Positions 51,962-60,102 of a DNA stretch of 64,000 nt are shown here, in pieces. The DNA comes from JAZDCJ01 sp036311985. Its GTDB lineage: Bacteria > Actinomycetota > Actinomycetes > Actinomycetales > Micrococcaceae. The stretch is taken from NCBI RefSeq assembly GCF_036311985.1, contig NZ_JAZDCJ010000028.1; one strand, written 5' to 3'. How positions within the stretch are numbered: position 1 is the stretch's first letter; each line of letters starts with the position of its first letter. Below the pieces are notes generated by a model. That model ran no database searches. It was not told the origin of the DNA and saw only the letters and a program-made list of their open reading frames with translations. The translations under genes and the position numbers were made by a program.

Positions 51962-52036
51962 ATGAGACGACTGCCAGCACCGACCGCAAAGCCCGCCGGC
52001 TTGACCGGCGGGCTTTGCCGCGTCCGGGGGTCCTGA
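51962..52036 (+). CDS. Tiny ORF 4 (24 residues) reading through a terminator-like hairpin
   Basis: A 24-residue frame (MRRLPAPTAKPAGLTGG at the start) behind AGGAGGAGAC, an excellent Shine-Dalgarno sequence. The coding region runs through the strong hairpin at 51988-52016. This suggests a leader peptide whose translation could influence the hairpin and so expression of fhs. The frame may also be fortuitous. Confidence 0.35.
   Translation: MRRLPAPTAKPAGLTGGLCRVRGS
51988..52016 (+). terminator. Strong hairpin before fhs
   Basis: AAAGCCCGCCGG and CCGGCGGGCTTT form a perfect 12-base stem with a five-base loop. It either terminates the tiny-ORF unit or acts as an attenuator ahead of fhs. It overlaps tiny ORF 4. 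Confidence 0.75.
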
Positions 52037-52095
52037 TTGGTAGCTTGGTTGCAGCGCCGCGGAGACCCCGGGGCCCCAGGACAGGAACGGAATCC

Positions 52096-53781
52096 ATGAC
52101 AACGACGTCCGGAACCGACATGAACGACCTCGCGATCGCGCAGCGGGCCACGCTGCGTCCCATTGCGGACATCGCCGCCGCGGCGGGCATCCCGGCCGAG
52201 GCGCTCGAGCCCTATGGGCGGGCCAAGGCGAAGATCGACGTGGGACGCCTGCCCGCCGCGACGGGGGAACCGGGGCGGGTGGTCCTGGTCAGCGCCATGT
52301 CCCCGACTCCCGCCGGCGAGGGCAAGTCCACGGTCACGGTCGGGCTCGGAGACGCCCTCGCCCTCACGGGGCACCGGACCATGATCGCCCTGCGCGAGCC
52401 GTCGCTGGGGCCGATCTTCGGGATCAAGGGCGGCGCCACGGGCGGCGGATACTCGCAAGTGCTCCCGATGGAGGACATCAACACCCACTTCACGGGTGAC
52501 TTCCACGCGATCACGAGCGCCAACAACCTCCTCATGGCGCTCGTGGACAACCACCTGCACCAGGGCAACGAGCTCGGGATCGATCCGCGGCGGATCACCT
52601 TCAAGAGGGTCCTGGACATGAACGACCGCGCGCTGCGCAACATCGTGATCGGCCTGGGCGGCCCCACGGAGGGGATGCCACGCGAGGACGGCTTCGACAT
52701 CACCGTGGCCTCCGAGGTCATGGCGGTCTTCTGCCTCGCGACCGGCCTGGAGGACCTCAAGGAGCGGCTCGGCCGGATGACCATCGGCTACACCTTCGAC
52801 CGCCGCCCGGTCTCCGTCGCGGAGCTCGGGGCAGAGGGCGCCATGGCCATGCTGCTCAAGGACGCCGTGAAGCCCAATCTCGTCCAGACCATCGCCGGCA
52901 CCCCGGCGCTCATCCACGGCGGACCGTTCGCCAACATCGCGCACGGCTGCAACTCGGCGATCGCCACGAACACGGCCCGCCGCCTCGCCGACGTCGTCGT
53001 CACCGAGGCGGGCTTCGGCTCGGACCTCGGGGCCGAGAAGTTCATGGACATCAAGGCGAGGTACGCCGGGTGCCAGCCGTCCGCCGTCGTCCTCGTGGCC
53101 ACCGTCCGGGCGCTGAAGATGCACGGCGGCGTCCCCAAGGACCGCCTCGCGGGCGAGGACGTCGAGGCCGTGCGGGCGGGACTGCCGAACCTGGCCCGGC
53201 ACGTGGAGAACATCCGGCGCTTCGGGGTGGAGCCGATCGTGGCCGTCAACCGCTTCGGCGCCGACACGGCCGCGGAGCTCGACGCCGTGACGGGCTGGTG
53301 CGCGGAGCACGGCGTCCGCGCGGCCGTCGCCGACGTGTGGGCGCGCGGCGGCGACGGTGGTCGCGAGCTGGCCGCGCACGTCGCCGACGCGCTCGCCTCG
53401 CAGGAGTCGGCGCGCCCGCTCTATCCGCTCGAGCTGGGGGTCGAGGAGAAGATCGGGCTCATCGTGCGCGAGCTCTACCGCGGCGGGACCGTCGAGTTCT
53501 CGGCCGCTGCCCGCCGCCGGCTCGGGGAGATCCGCGCCAACGGCTGGGACACCCTGCCGGTGTGCATGGCCAAGACGCAGTACTCGTTCTCCGACGACGC
53601 CTCCCTCCTCGGCGCGCCCGAGGGCTTCACGCTGCACGTGAGGGACCTGATCCCCAAGACGGGGGCGGGCTTCATCGTCGCACTGACGGGCAGCGTCATG
53701 ACCATGCCCGGGCTGCCGAAGCAGCCGGCCGCCCATCGCATGGACGTCGACGCCGAGGGAAACATCACGGGGCTGTTCTAG
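52096..53781 (+). CDS. fhs: Formate-tetrahydrofolate ligase
   Basis: A 561-residue enzyme joining formate and tetrahydrofolate with ATP to give 10-formyl-THF for one-carbon metabolism. TPAGEGKSTVTVGLGDAL is the P-loop, REPSLGPIFGIKGGATGGGY follows, and TEAGFGSDLGAEKF and the C-terminal GFIVALTGSVMTMPGLP are conserved. The ATG at 52096 has a GAACGGA site; the next ATG at 52120 is a possible alternative. The 3' end overlaps the convergent small membrane gene by 17 bases. Confidence 0.97.
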   Translation: MTTTSGTDMNDLAIAQRATLRPIADIAAAAGIPAEALEPYGRAKAKIDVGRLPAATGEPGRVVLVSAMSPTPAGEGKSTVTVGLGDALALTGHRTMIALREPSLGPIFGIKGGATGGGYSQVLPMEDINTHFTGDFHAITSANNLLMALVDNHLHQGNELGIDPRRITFKRVLDMNDRALRNIVIGLGGPTEGMPREDGFDITVASEVMAVFCLATGLEDLKERLGRMTIGYTFDRRPVSVAELGAEGAMAMLLKDAVKPNLVQTIAGTPALIHGGPFANIAHGCNSAIATNTARRLADVVVTEAGFGSDLGAEKFMDIKARYAGCQPSAVVLVATVRALKMHGGVPKDRLAGEDVEAVRAGLPNLARHVENIRRFGVEPIVAVNRFGADTAAELDAVTGWCAEHGVRAAVADVWARGGDGGRELAAHVADALASQESARPLYPLELGVEEKIGLIVRELYRGGTVEFSAAARRRLGEIRANGWDTLPVCMAKTQYSFSDDASLLGAPEGFTLHVRDLIPKTGAGFIVALTGSVMTMPGLPKQPAAHRMDVDAEGNITGLF

Positions 53782-54280
53782 CCCGGTCCGGCTGGCGGCC
53801 GGCGGGCGGCGGGGTCAGCGCCGGGGCGGCGCGGAACGTGGCCACCAGGGCGGCCGCGGTGGCCAGGACGACCGCGACGCCGATGCCGAGCGTGGCCGGG
53901 TACTGGGCGGCCAGCTCGGGGATCGAACGTCCGGGAACCGCCGTGGCGAAGCCGAACGCCGCGACCGTTCCCAGATACGAGCCCAGCATGTTGTAGCGGT
54001 GCGCCGGCACATTGCCGCGCAGGATCGAGAACACGCCGAGGCCCACCGAGAACAGGGTCCAGAGGGCCAGGACGTGGAGCCAGGAGAATCCATGGCCGAT
54101 CCAGAAGCTGCTGACGCAGACCACCGCCATCGCGGCGACCCACGATCGCCCGACGGCCCGGTGAAGCCTGTCGCGTCGTCGGCGCAGCAGCTGGAACGGG
54201 CCGAGCACCAGGACGTAGGCAGCAGCCACGGCGTGGAGGTAGACCACCGGTTGGGTCAAGAGCGGATTCTGGCCGTCCAT
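53765..54280 (-). CDS. DUF2306-like four-helix membrane protein
   Basis: A 171-residue membrane protein with about four hydrophobic segments. HAVAAAYVLVLGPFQLLRRRRDRLHRAVGR and VPAHRYNMLGSYLGT resemble the DUF2306 family of predicted membrane proteins. The family identity is a judgement by eye. Its start is only nine bases from a 17-base palindrome and a TATCCT -10 lies at about 54286-54291, so a leaderless or near-leaderless transcript under direct operator control is likely. The MerR gene is divergent. Confidence 0.75.
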   Translation of the reverse strand: MDGQNPLLTQPVVYLHAVAAAYVLVLGPFQLLRRRRDRLHRAVGRSWVAAMAVVCVSSFWIGHGFSWLHVLALWTLFSVGLGVFSILRGNVPAHRYNMLGSYLGTVAAFGFATAVPGRSIPELAAQYPATLGIGVAVVLATAAALVATFRAAPALTPPPAGRQPDRARTAP

Positions 54281-54288
54281 GCTTATAG

Positions 54289-54305
54289 GATAGTTACACT
54301 ATCCA
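54289..54305. promoter_or_regulatory. 17-base palindromic operator between DUF2306-like gene and merR
   Basis: GGATAGT-TAC-ACTATCC is a perfect 7-3-7 inverted repeat. It overlaps the minus-strand -10 region (TATCCT) of the membrane protein gene, the usual place for a repressor or MerR-type activator site. Confidence 0.75.
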
Positions 54306-54410
54306 GCTGGGGGAAGCAGGATCTTCGCGGGCGCGCGCACTCTCCACGGGAGCCTGTGGCCCGGAGGGCAGCGGAATGAGGACAACGGAATCCACGTCGA
54401 AGGGAGCATG

Positions 54411-55037
54411 ATGAAGCTCAGCGAACTCGCGGCGCACACGGGCGCCAGCACCGCGAGCCTGAAGTTCTACCTGCGCGAGGGGCTCCTGCCGCCGGGCGAG
54501 GCGGTCCACGCGACCCTCGCCGACTACGGTCAGCGCCACGTGGACCGCGTCGAGATGATCCGGGCCCTCCGCTCGGTGGCCGGACTGTCGATCGGCGCCC
54601 TCCGCGGCGTCGTCGAACGCATCGACGTCGGGGATCCCCTCGAGCTGCTCGGCTATGTCCAGGCGGCCGTGCTGGGACTGGACCAGGACGCGGTGGACGC
54701 GCCGGCGTCGGACCCCGCAGCCGACGCGCTCGAGGCGCGGCACGGATGGGGTGGGCCCGGCGGCGCCGCGCACGCCGCCTTGCGGGCCCAGCTCGCGCTC
54801 ATGCGCTCCCTGGGGGCCGAGCCCGTGCCCGGCCGGCTCGACGTCTACGCCCGCGCGGTCCAGCAGATCGCCGAGGCGGACCTCGCGACCTCCCTGCGGA
54901 CCGCCGGAGAACGCGGCCTCGAACAGATGGTCATCGAGGCCGCCACCGCGATGCACCTGCAGAACGGCCTCCTGGTCCGGATGCTCGCCGTCGCCCAGGC
55001 CAGCCAGGCCGGGCGCCGATTCGGCGCCGAACAGTAG
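54411..55037 (+). CDS. MerR-family transcriptional regulator
   Basis: A 208-residue regulator. The N-terminal winged helix has KLSELAAHTGASTASLKFYLREGLLPPG and RVEMIRALRSVAGLSIGALR, the MerR pattern. The C-terminal effector domain is Ala/Glu-rich with no cysteine cluster of metal sensors, so an organic ligand is more likely. Two adjacent ATGs could start it; 54411 was chosen for spacing to AGGGAG. It is divergent from the DUF2306-like gene and probably controls it through the palindrome at 54289-54305. Confidence 0.88.
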   Translation: MKLSELAAHTGASTASLKFYLREGLLPPGEAVHATLADYGQRHVDRVEMIRALRSVAGLSIGALRGVVERIDVGDPLELLGYVQAAVLGLDQDAVDAPASDPAADALEARHGWGGPGGAAHAALRAQLALMRSLGAEPVPGRLDVYARAVQQIAEADLATSLRTAGERGLEQMVIEAATAMHLQNGLLVRMLAVAQASQAGRRFGAEQ

Positions 55038-55060
55038 GGCCCCGGCGCGTGCCGGGGCCC
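55037..55060. terminator. Bidirectional hairpin between merR and ino1
   Basis: GGGCCCCGGC and GCCGGGGCCC form a perfect ten-base stem with a GCGT loop between two convergent genes. No U-run. Confidence 0.65.
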
Positions 55061-55082
55061 TACGCCGCCGTGAAGTTGCGGG

Positions 55083-56168
55083 TCAGCGCTCCACGTCGCC
55101 GCGGATGAAGGCCTCGACCTTCTCGCGCGCGGCGTCGTCGTTGTACTGCTCCGGCGGGGACTTCATGAAGTAGGACGACGCCGAAAGCAGGGGGCCGCCG
55201 ACGCCCCGGTCCAGGGCGATCTTGGCCGCGCGGACCGCGTCGATGATCACGCCCGCGGAGTTCGGGGAGTCCCAGACCTCGAGCTTGTACTCGAGCGAAA
55301 CGGGCGCGTCGCCGAAGTTGCGTCCCTCGAGGCGCACGAACGCCCACTTGCGGTCGTCGAGCCAGGAGACGTAGTCCGACGGGCCGATGTGGACGTCGTC
55401 GTCGCCGAGCACGGCCGAGGTGTTGGACGTGACGGCCTGCGTCTTGGAGACCTTCTTCGACTCGAGGCGGTCGCGCTCGAGCATGTTCTTGAAGTCCATG
55501 TTGCCGCCGACATTGAGCTGGTAGGTGCGGTCCAGGACGACGCCGCGGTCCTCGAAGAGGCGGGCCATGACGCGGTGCGTGATGGTCGCGCCGATCTGGG
55601 ACTTGATGTCGTCACCGACGATCGGCACTCCCGCGGCCGTGAACTTGTCCGCCCACTCGCGGGTCCCCGCGATGAAGACGGGCAGGGCGTTGACGAACGC
55701 GACGCCGGCGTCGATCGCGGCCTGCGCGTAGAACTTCGCCGCCTCCTCCGAGCCCACGGGCAGGTAGCAGACCAGGACATCGACCCGGGCCTCCTTGAGC
55801 GCGGCGACCATGTCCACGGGCGCCTCGGCGGACTCCTCGATGGTCTGGCGGTAGTACTTGCCCAGGCCGTCGAGGGTGTGGCCGCGCTGGACCGTGACGC
55901 CCGTGGCCGGGACGTCGGCGATCTTGATGGTGTTGTTCTCGCTCGCGAGGATCGCGTCGGCGAGGTCGAGTCCGACCTTCTTCGCGTCGACGTCGAACGC
56001 CGCGACGAACTCGACGTCGCCCACGTGGTACGCCCCGAACCGCACGTGCATCAGGCCGGGGACCGTGGCCTCCGGATCCGCGTCCTTGTAGTACTCGACG
56101 CCCTGGACGAGCGACGCGGCGCAATTGCCGACGCCGATGATTGCTACCCGGATGGGGTGTGACGACAC
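55083..56168 (-). CDS. ino1: Inositol-3-phosphate synthase
   Basis: A 361-residue NAD-dependent enzyme making L-myo-inositol 1-phosphate from glucose 6-phosphate. In actinobacteria it feeds mycothiol and phosphatidylinositol. VAIIGVGNCAASLVQGVEYY is the NAD motif. GDDIKSQIGATITHRV, LNVGGNMDFKNM, and the C-terminal SPPEQYNDDAAREKVEAFI are typical of the short prokaryotic form. It starts with GTG. It is followed at 45 bases by a hairpin, and preceded by an unknown gene in the same direction. Confidence 0.96.
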   Translation of the reverse strand: MSSHPIRVAIIGVGNCAASLVQGVEYYKDADPEATVPGLMHVRFGAYHVGDVEFVAAFDVDAKKVGLDLADAILASENNTIKIADVPATGVTVQRGHTLDGLGKYYRQTIEESAEAPVDMVAALKEARVDVLVCYLPVGSEEAAKFYAQAAIDAGVAFVNALPVFIAGTREWADKFTAAGVPIVGDDIKSQIGATITHRVMARLFEDRGVVLDRTYQLNVGGNMDFKNMLERDRLESKKVSKTQAVTSNTSAVLGDDDVHIGPSDYVSWLDDRKWAFVRLEGRNFGDAPVSLEYKLEVWDSPNSAGVIIDAVRAAKIALDRGVGGPLLSASSYFMKSPPEQYNDDAAREKVEAFIRGDVER

Positions 56169-56233
56169 GGGGGACTCCTCAGCAGAAACTCGTGGAAAAG
56201 CGGCGCGCCGAACGGGCCGGGGCCGCTAAGAGT

Positions 56234-57112
56234 CTAAGTCAGAAGGCCTTGGCGGTATTCCCGCGGATCCATCAGGTGGACGCCCCGGAGGCCAAGGAAT
56301 CCAAGGAAGGGCGCGAGCGCCGAGGACCGCTCGGCGAGCAGCTGGTGTCCTCGTCGCAGCCTGTCCAGCAAGGCGACGACCGGTGCCGTGTCCCTTTCGA
56401 CGTGCACTCCGGGGATGGCGTCGACCGCCGCGAGCATCGTCGAGGAGTCCTCCGTGGCGGCGAGGTAGACGACGCCGGAATCCGAGGCCAGGACGGTCAG
56501 AAGCGCCATGGTGTCGCCTATCGGGCGCCGCTGGAGAAGGTCTCCGACGACCACGAGCCGCTGGATCCACGGACGAGGGTCCGGCCGGCCCGGCCAGCAC
56601 TCGAAGCGTTGTTCCTCCCATCGGCCGCCGCGCCCCGCGAACTCGCGGAGGACGACGGGTTCCACGGACAGTCCCGAGGTCAGCACGAGCCGGCCGGCCC
56701 GGAGGAGCCCGGTCATTCCGTCGGGGATGCCGGTGCCCCGCGACAGGGCCGGCACGAGCTGCTGGAGCGAGGTTCCGTCGTCGATGACGACGCCCTCGGC
56801 GGATCCGGAGTCGAGCACAGGGCGGATGGCGTGCCAGGTCCCGGGGGCCGCGACCCAGCGGTCGGGGGCATCCCCGTCGGCGAGGTGCGCATGAGCAGCC
56901 CCGCCCCTGACGTGCAGACCCCGGGGCGGGCAGGGGAGCAGGGCGTCGGCCCATGCGCCCGAGAAGGGGTGGAGGATTTCCGTCCGGTGGCCCAGCAGTC
57001 CGGCCTCGTGGGCGGCGACGACGCACACGAGCTGTTCCGGCGACTGGACCCAGGCCCGGGCCAGTCCGCTGCGCGGCCGCGCGACTTCTGGCCTTCCGGC
57101 GTCCCTGCTCAC
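56234..57112 (-). CDS. Hypothetical protein upstream of ino1
   Basis: About 292 residues, not recognised. It has no clear membrane segment. It begins VSRDAGRPEVARPRSGL and includes LVCVVAAHEAGLLGHRTEIL and VVLREFAGRGGRWEEQRF. The C-terminal GFLGLRGVHLMDPREYRQGL is distinctive. The start is uncertain: GTG codons at 57121 and 57112 are both possible and neither has a good ribosome site. It lies 65 bases upstream of ino1 on the same strand and so may be cotranscribed with it. It is divergent from the GT87-like gene. Confidence 0.7.
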   Translation of the reverse strand: MSRDAGRPEVARPRSGLARAWVQSPEQLVCVVAAHEAGLLGHRTEILHPFSGAWADALLPCPPRGLHVRGGAAHAHLADGDAPDRWVAAPGTWHAIRPVLDSGSAEGVVIDDGTSLQQLVPALSRGTGIPDGMTGLLRAGRLVLTSGLSVEPVVLREFAGRGGRWEEQRFECWPGRPDPRPWIQRLVVVGDLLQRRPIGDTMALLTVLASDSGVVYLAATEDSSTMLAAVDAIPGVHVERDTAPVVALLDRLRRGHQLLAERSSALAPFLGFLGLRGVHLMDPREYRQGLLT

Positions 57113-57206
57113 CCGACACACTCTAGGAGTGCCGGATGACGCAGCGGCCACGGACGGGTGAAGTTTGGTCGGCCGCACCGGGTGCGGCGCCGATAGGCTG
57201 GTCCGT

Positions 57207-58685
57207 ATGCACCCGACCACGAGCCACACCCCTCCGGAGCCGCGCCGCGGCCCCGTGCGGATCACGGTTCCGAGCCGCAACGACCCGCTGCTGCGCCGGC
57301 TCGTCGAGGTGCTCGGGGGCCCGCTGGGCCGCCACACCGATCCCGGTCGCGTGAGCCCGGGGTTCTGGACCATCGAGCGCGTGCTCATCCTGATGACCAC
57401 CGTCGCCGCCCTCGCGGCCGTCGGCGCGAAGAACATGTGCCGCACGCAGGGCTGGGGCGGCACCAACAGCTACATCTGGGCGTGCTACTCCGATTGGCCG
57501 GCGCTCTTCCACGCCCGCGGCTTCGCCGAGAACGCGTTCGCGCCCTTCGCGGCCGGGGCACAGTTCGAGTACCCCGTCCTGATGTCCGTCGTCGCGAGCC
57601 TGACGGCCCTGATGGTCGTGCCCGGGGACTACGACCGCTCGCTCGCGTTCTTCGACCTCAACGTCTTCTTCGTCGCGGCCCTGTGGATCGCCACGGTCGT
57701 GGCGACCGCCCGCGCCGCGGGCCGCCGCCCGTGGGACGCCGCCCTGGTGGCCGTCGCGCCCGGCATGATCCTGGCCTCGACGATCAACTGGGACCTGTGG
57801 GCCGTGGCCCTGCTGGCCTTCGCCGTGCTGGCGTTCGCACGGAACGAGCCGTTCCTCGCGGGCGTGCTCGTGGGCCTCGGCATGGCGATGAAGCTCTACC
57901 CCGTCCTGTTCCTCGGCGCGGTCGTGGTCCTCGCGTTGCGCACGGGCCGGCTCCGCCCGCTCCTGGCCACCGCGGGCGGCGCGGCGGCCTCCTGGCTCGC
58001 CGTGAACCTGCCGTTCATGCTCTCCAACCCGGCGGCGTGGTCCCACTTCTGGGAGTTCACCCGCGACCGCGAGGCGGGACTGTCCTCGCTGTGGCACGCC
58101 TGGAACGTCGCGGGGGCCGCCGTGCCGGGGGCTCCGCAGCTTAGTGCGGAGTTCATCAACTCCGCGGCGTTCTGGCTCTTCCTGCTCAGCTGCGCCGGCA
58201 TCGCCGCGCTCGGCCTCGCCGCGCCCCGCCGCCCGCGGCTGGCGCAGCTGCTGTTCCTGATCGTCGCCGCGTTCGTCCTCGTCAACAAGGTCTACTCGCC
58301 CCAATTCGTGGTGTGGCTGATCCCGCTCGCCGCGCTCGCGTGGCCGCGCTGGCGGGACTTCCTCGCGTGGCAGCTCGCGGAGGCGCTGCACTTCTGGGCG
58401 ATCTGGATGTACCTCTACGCCAACGCGGCCGACATTCAGGAGCAGCACACCTTCCCCACGGCCTTCTACGTCCTCGCCGTCGCCGGTCATATGCTTGCCA
58501 CGGCATACATCATGTACCGGGTCGCTCGCAGTATGCTCCACCCGGAGGAGGACCCCGTGCGGCGCGTGGGCCAGGACGATCCCCAGGCGGGCCCCTTCGC
58601 GGGCGCGCCGGACCGCTTCACCCTTGGCGGCGCCCTCGGGGCGCTCCGGCAACGGGCCGGCCGGGAGCCGCGCGGTGGCGCCTGA
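57207..58685 (+). CDS. GT87-like polyprenyl-phosphate-dependent mannosyltransferase (DUF2029)
   Basis: A 492-residue polytopic membrane protein of the GT-C glycosyltransferase kind (GT87, formerly DUF2029). About ten membrane segments are present. YSDWPALFHARGF and FEYPVLMSVVASLTALM resemble GT87 proteins, with the acidic residue of the first loop positioned before the periplasmic face. In actinobacteria these enzymes add mannose or arabinose to cell-envelope glycolipids from polyprenyl-phosphate sugars. The donor here is inferred. The ATG lies about ten bases after a TAGGCT -10-like site, so a leaderless transcript is possible. It overlaps the next gene by 11 bases. Confidence 0.88.
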   Translation: MHPTTSHTPPEPRRGPVRITVPSRNDPLLRRLVEVLGGPLGRHTDPGRVSPGFWTIERVLILMTTVAALAAVGAKNMCRTQGWGGTNSYIWACYSDWPALFHARGFAENAFAPFAAGAQFEYPVLMSVVASLTALMVVPGDYDRSLAFFDLNVFFVAALWIATVVATARAAGRRPWDAALVAVAPGMILASTINWDLWAVALLAFAVLAFARNEPFLAGVLVGLGMAMKLYPVLFLGAVVVLALRTGRLRPLLATAGGAAASWLAVNLPFMLSNPAAWSHFWEFTRDREAGLSSLWHAWNVAGAAVPGAPQLSAEFINSAAFWLFLLSCAGIAALGLAAPRRPRLAQLLFLIVAAFVLVNKVYSPQFVVWLIPLAALAWPRWRDFLAWQLAEALHFWAIWMYLYANAADIQEQHTFPTAFYVLAVAGHMLATAYIMYRVARSMLHPEEDPVRRVGQDDPQAGPFAGAPDRFTLGGALGALRQRAGREPRGGA

Positions 58686-60102
58686 ACCGGGCGGCCGCGC
58701 CGACGCCGCGGTCGTGGGCTCCGGCCCCAACGGCCTCGCCGCGGCGCTGACCCTGGCCCGCGCGGGGCTCTCCGTGCGCGTCTACGAGGCCAACGCGACC
58801 GTGGGCGGGGCCGCGCGCACGCTCGCCTGGGCTGGGACGGGGGCGGTGTACGACGCCGGCTCGGCCGTCCACCCGATGGCCCTCGCCTCCCCCTTCTTCC
58901 GTGCGTCGGGCGTCCTGGACCGCGTCCGCTTCGCCGTCCCGGAGGCGTCCTACGCCCACGTGCTGCCGGGCCGGGCGGCGATCGCCTGGCGGAGCCTCGA
59001 GCGCACCGTCGACGGGCTCGGCGCAGAGGGCCCGGCGTACCGGCGGCTCGTCGGCCCGCTCGTCGACCGCGTTCCGGAGCTCGCGGAGCTCCTCCTGCAC
59101 CCGCTGCTGCGCCTTCCGCGCCCGTCGACCCTGCCGGCCGCGGCGCTCTTCGCGGCCCGCGCGGGGATCCTGGCCCTGCGCGATCCCCTGCCGGCCCGCG
59201 CGGCCGCCCTCCTCGCCGGCGTCCGCGCCCACACCGCGGGAGGCTCGCGCGGCCCGGCCGCGCAAGGCGCCGCCTTGATCCTCGCGGCGACGGCGCACGC
59301 GGGGGGCTGGCCCGTGCCGATCGGTGGCTCGCAGGCCGTCACCGACGCCCTTGCCGGGCTCCTCGCCGCGCACGGGGGCCACATCGAGACCGGCCGCCGG
59401 ATCGCCGACCGGCGCGAGATCCCCGAGCCCGTCGTCCTCTTCGCAACCTCACCCGGCGACCTGGCCCGCGCCGTCCCCGCCCTGCCCGACCGCTACCGGG
59501 AGCGGCTGCTGCGCACGCGCCGGGGGCCGGGCTCCGCCGTCGTCCACTTCCTCCTCGACGGCCCCGTCCCGTGGGCCGATCCGGAGCTCGGCCGCGCCGG
59601 GACCGTCCACCTCGGCGGCAGCGCGTCCGCCGTCGCCGCCGCCGAGCGCCGGGCCCGCCACGTGCCGCCCCGGGAACCGTTCGTCCTGCTCTCGCAGCCC
59701 GGGGTCGTGGACCCCTCGCGCGCCCCGGAGGGCCGCCACGTCGTCTGGAGCTACACCCACGTGCCGCACGGCCACCCCGGGGATCCGGCGGAGGCGGTGG
59801 CCGACGTCGTCGAGGCCGCGGCCCCGGGCTTCCGCGACCGGGTGCTGGCCACCCGGAGCGACACCGCCCCCGCGCTGCAGGCCGCGAACGCCAACCTCGT
59901 CGGCGGGGACATCGCGGGCGGCGCCGTGGACCTCGCCGGAATGCTCGCCCGCCCCGTGCCCGGACCAGAGCCGTGGCGCACCCCCGTTCCCGGCGTCTAC
60001 CTGTGCTCCTCCTCGACCCCGCCGGGGCCCGCCGTCCACGGGATGTGCGGCCACCTCGCCGCCCGCAGCGCGCTGCGCCACGAGTTCGGGATCACCGCAT
60101 GA
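58675..60102 (+). CDS. FAD-dependent oxidoreductase (phytoene desaturase-like)
   Basis: A 475-residue flavoprotein. AAVVGSGPNGLAAALTLARAG is the FAD dinucleotide-binding motif, YEANATVGGAARTL extends it, and YLCSSSTPPGPAVHGMCGHL at the C-terminus matches the second FAD site of the phytoene desaturase/carotenoid isomerase-like family. The substrate is unknown; no carotenoid genes are nearby, so the similarity is to the broad family. It starts with GTG and overlaps the upstream transferase by 11 bases and the histidine kinase by four. Confidence 0.88.
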   Translation: MAPEPGGRADAAVVGSGPNGLAAALTLARAGLSVRVYEANATVGGAARTLAWAGTGAVYDAGSAVHPMALASPFFRASGVLDRVRFAVPEASYAHVLPGRAAIAWRSLERTVDGLGAEGPAYRRLVGPLVDRVPELAELLLHPLLRLPRPSTLPAAALFAARAGILALRDPLPARAAALLAGVRAHTAGGSRGPAAQGAALILAATAHAGGWPVPIGGSQAVTDALAGLLAAHGGHIETGRRIADRREIPEPVVLFATSPGDLARAVPALPDRYRERLLRTRRGPGSAVVHFLLDGPVPWADPELGRAGTVHLGGSASAVAAAERRARHVPPREPFVLLSQPGVVDPSRAPEGRHVVWSYTHVPHGHPGDPAEAVADVVEAAAPGFRDRVLATRSDTAPALQAANANLVGGDIAGGAVDLAGMLARPVPGPEPWRTPVPGVYLCSSSTPPGPAVHGMCGHLAARSALRHEFGITA

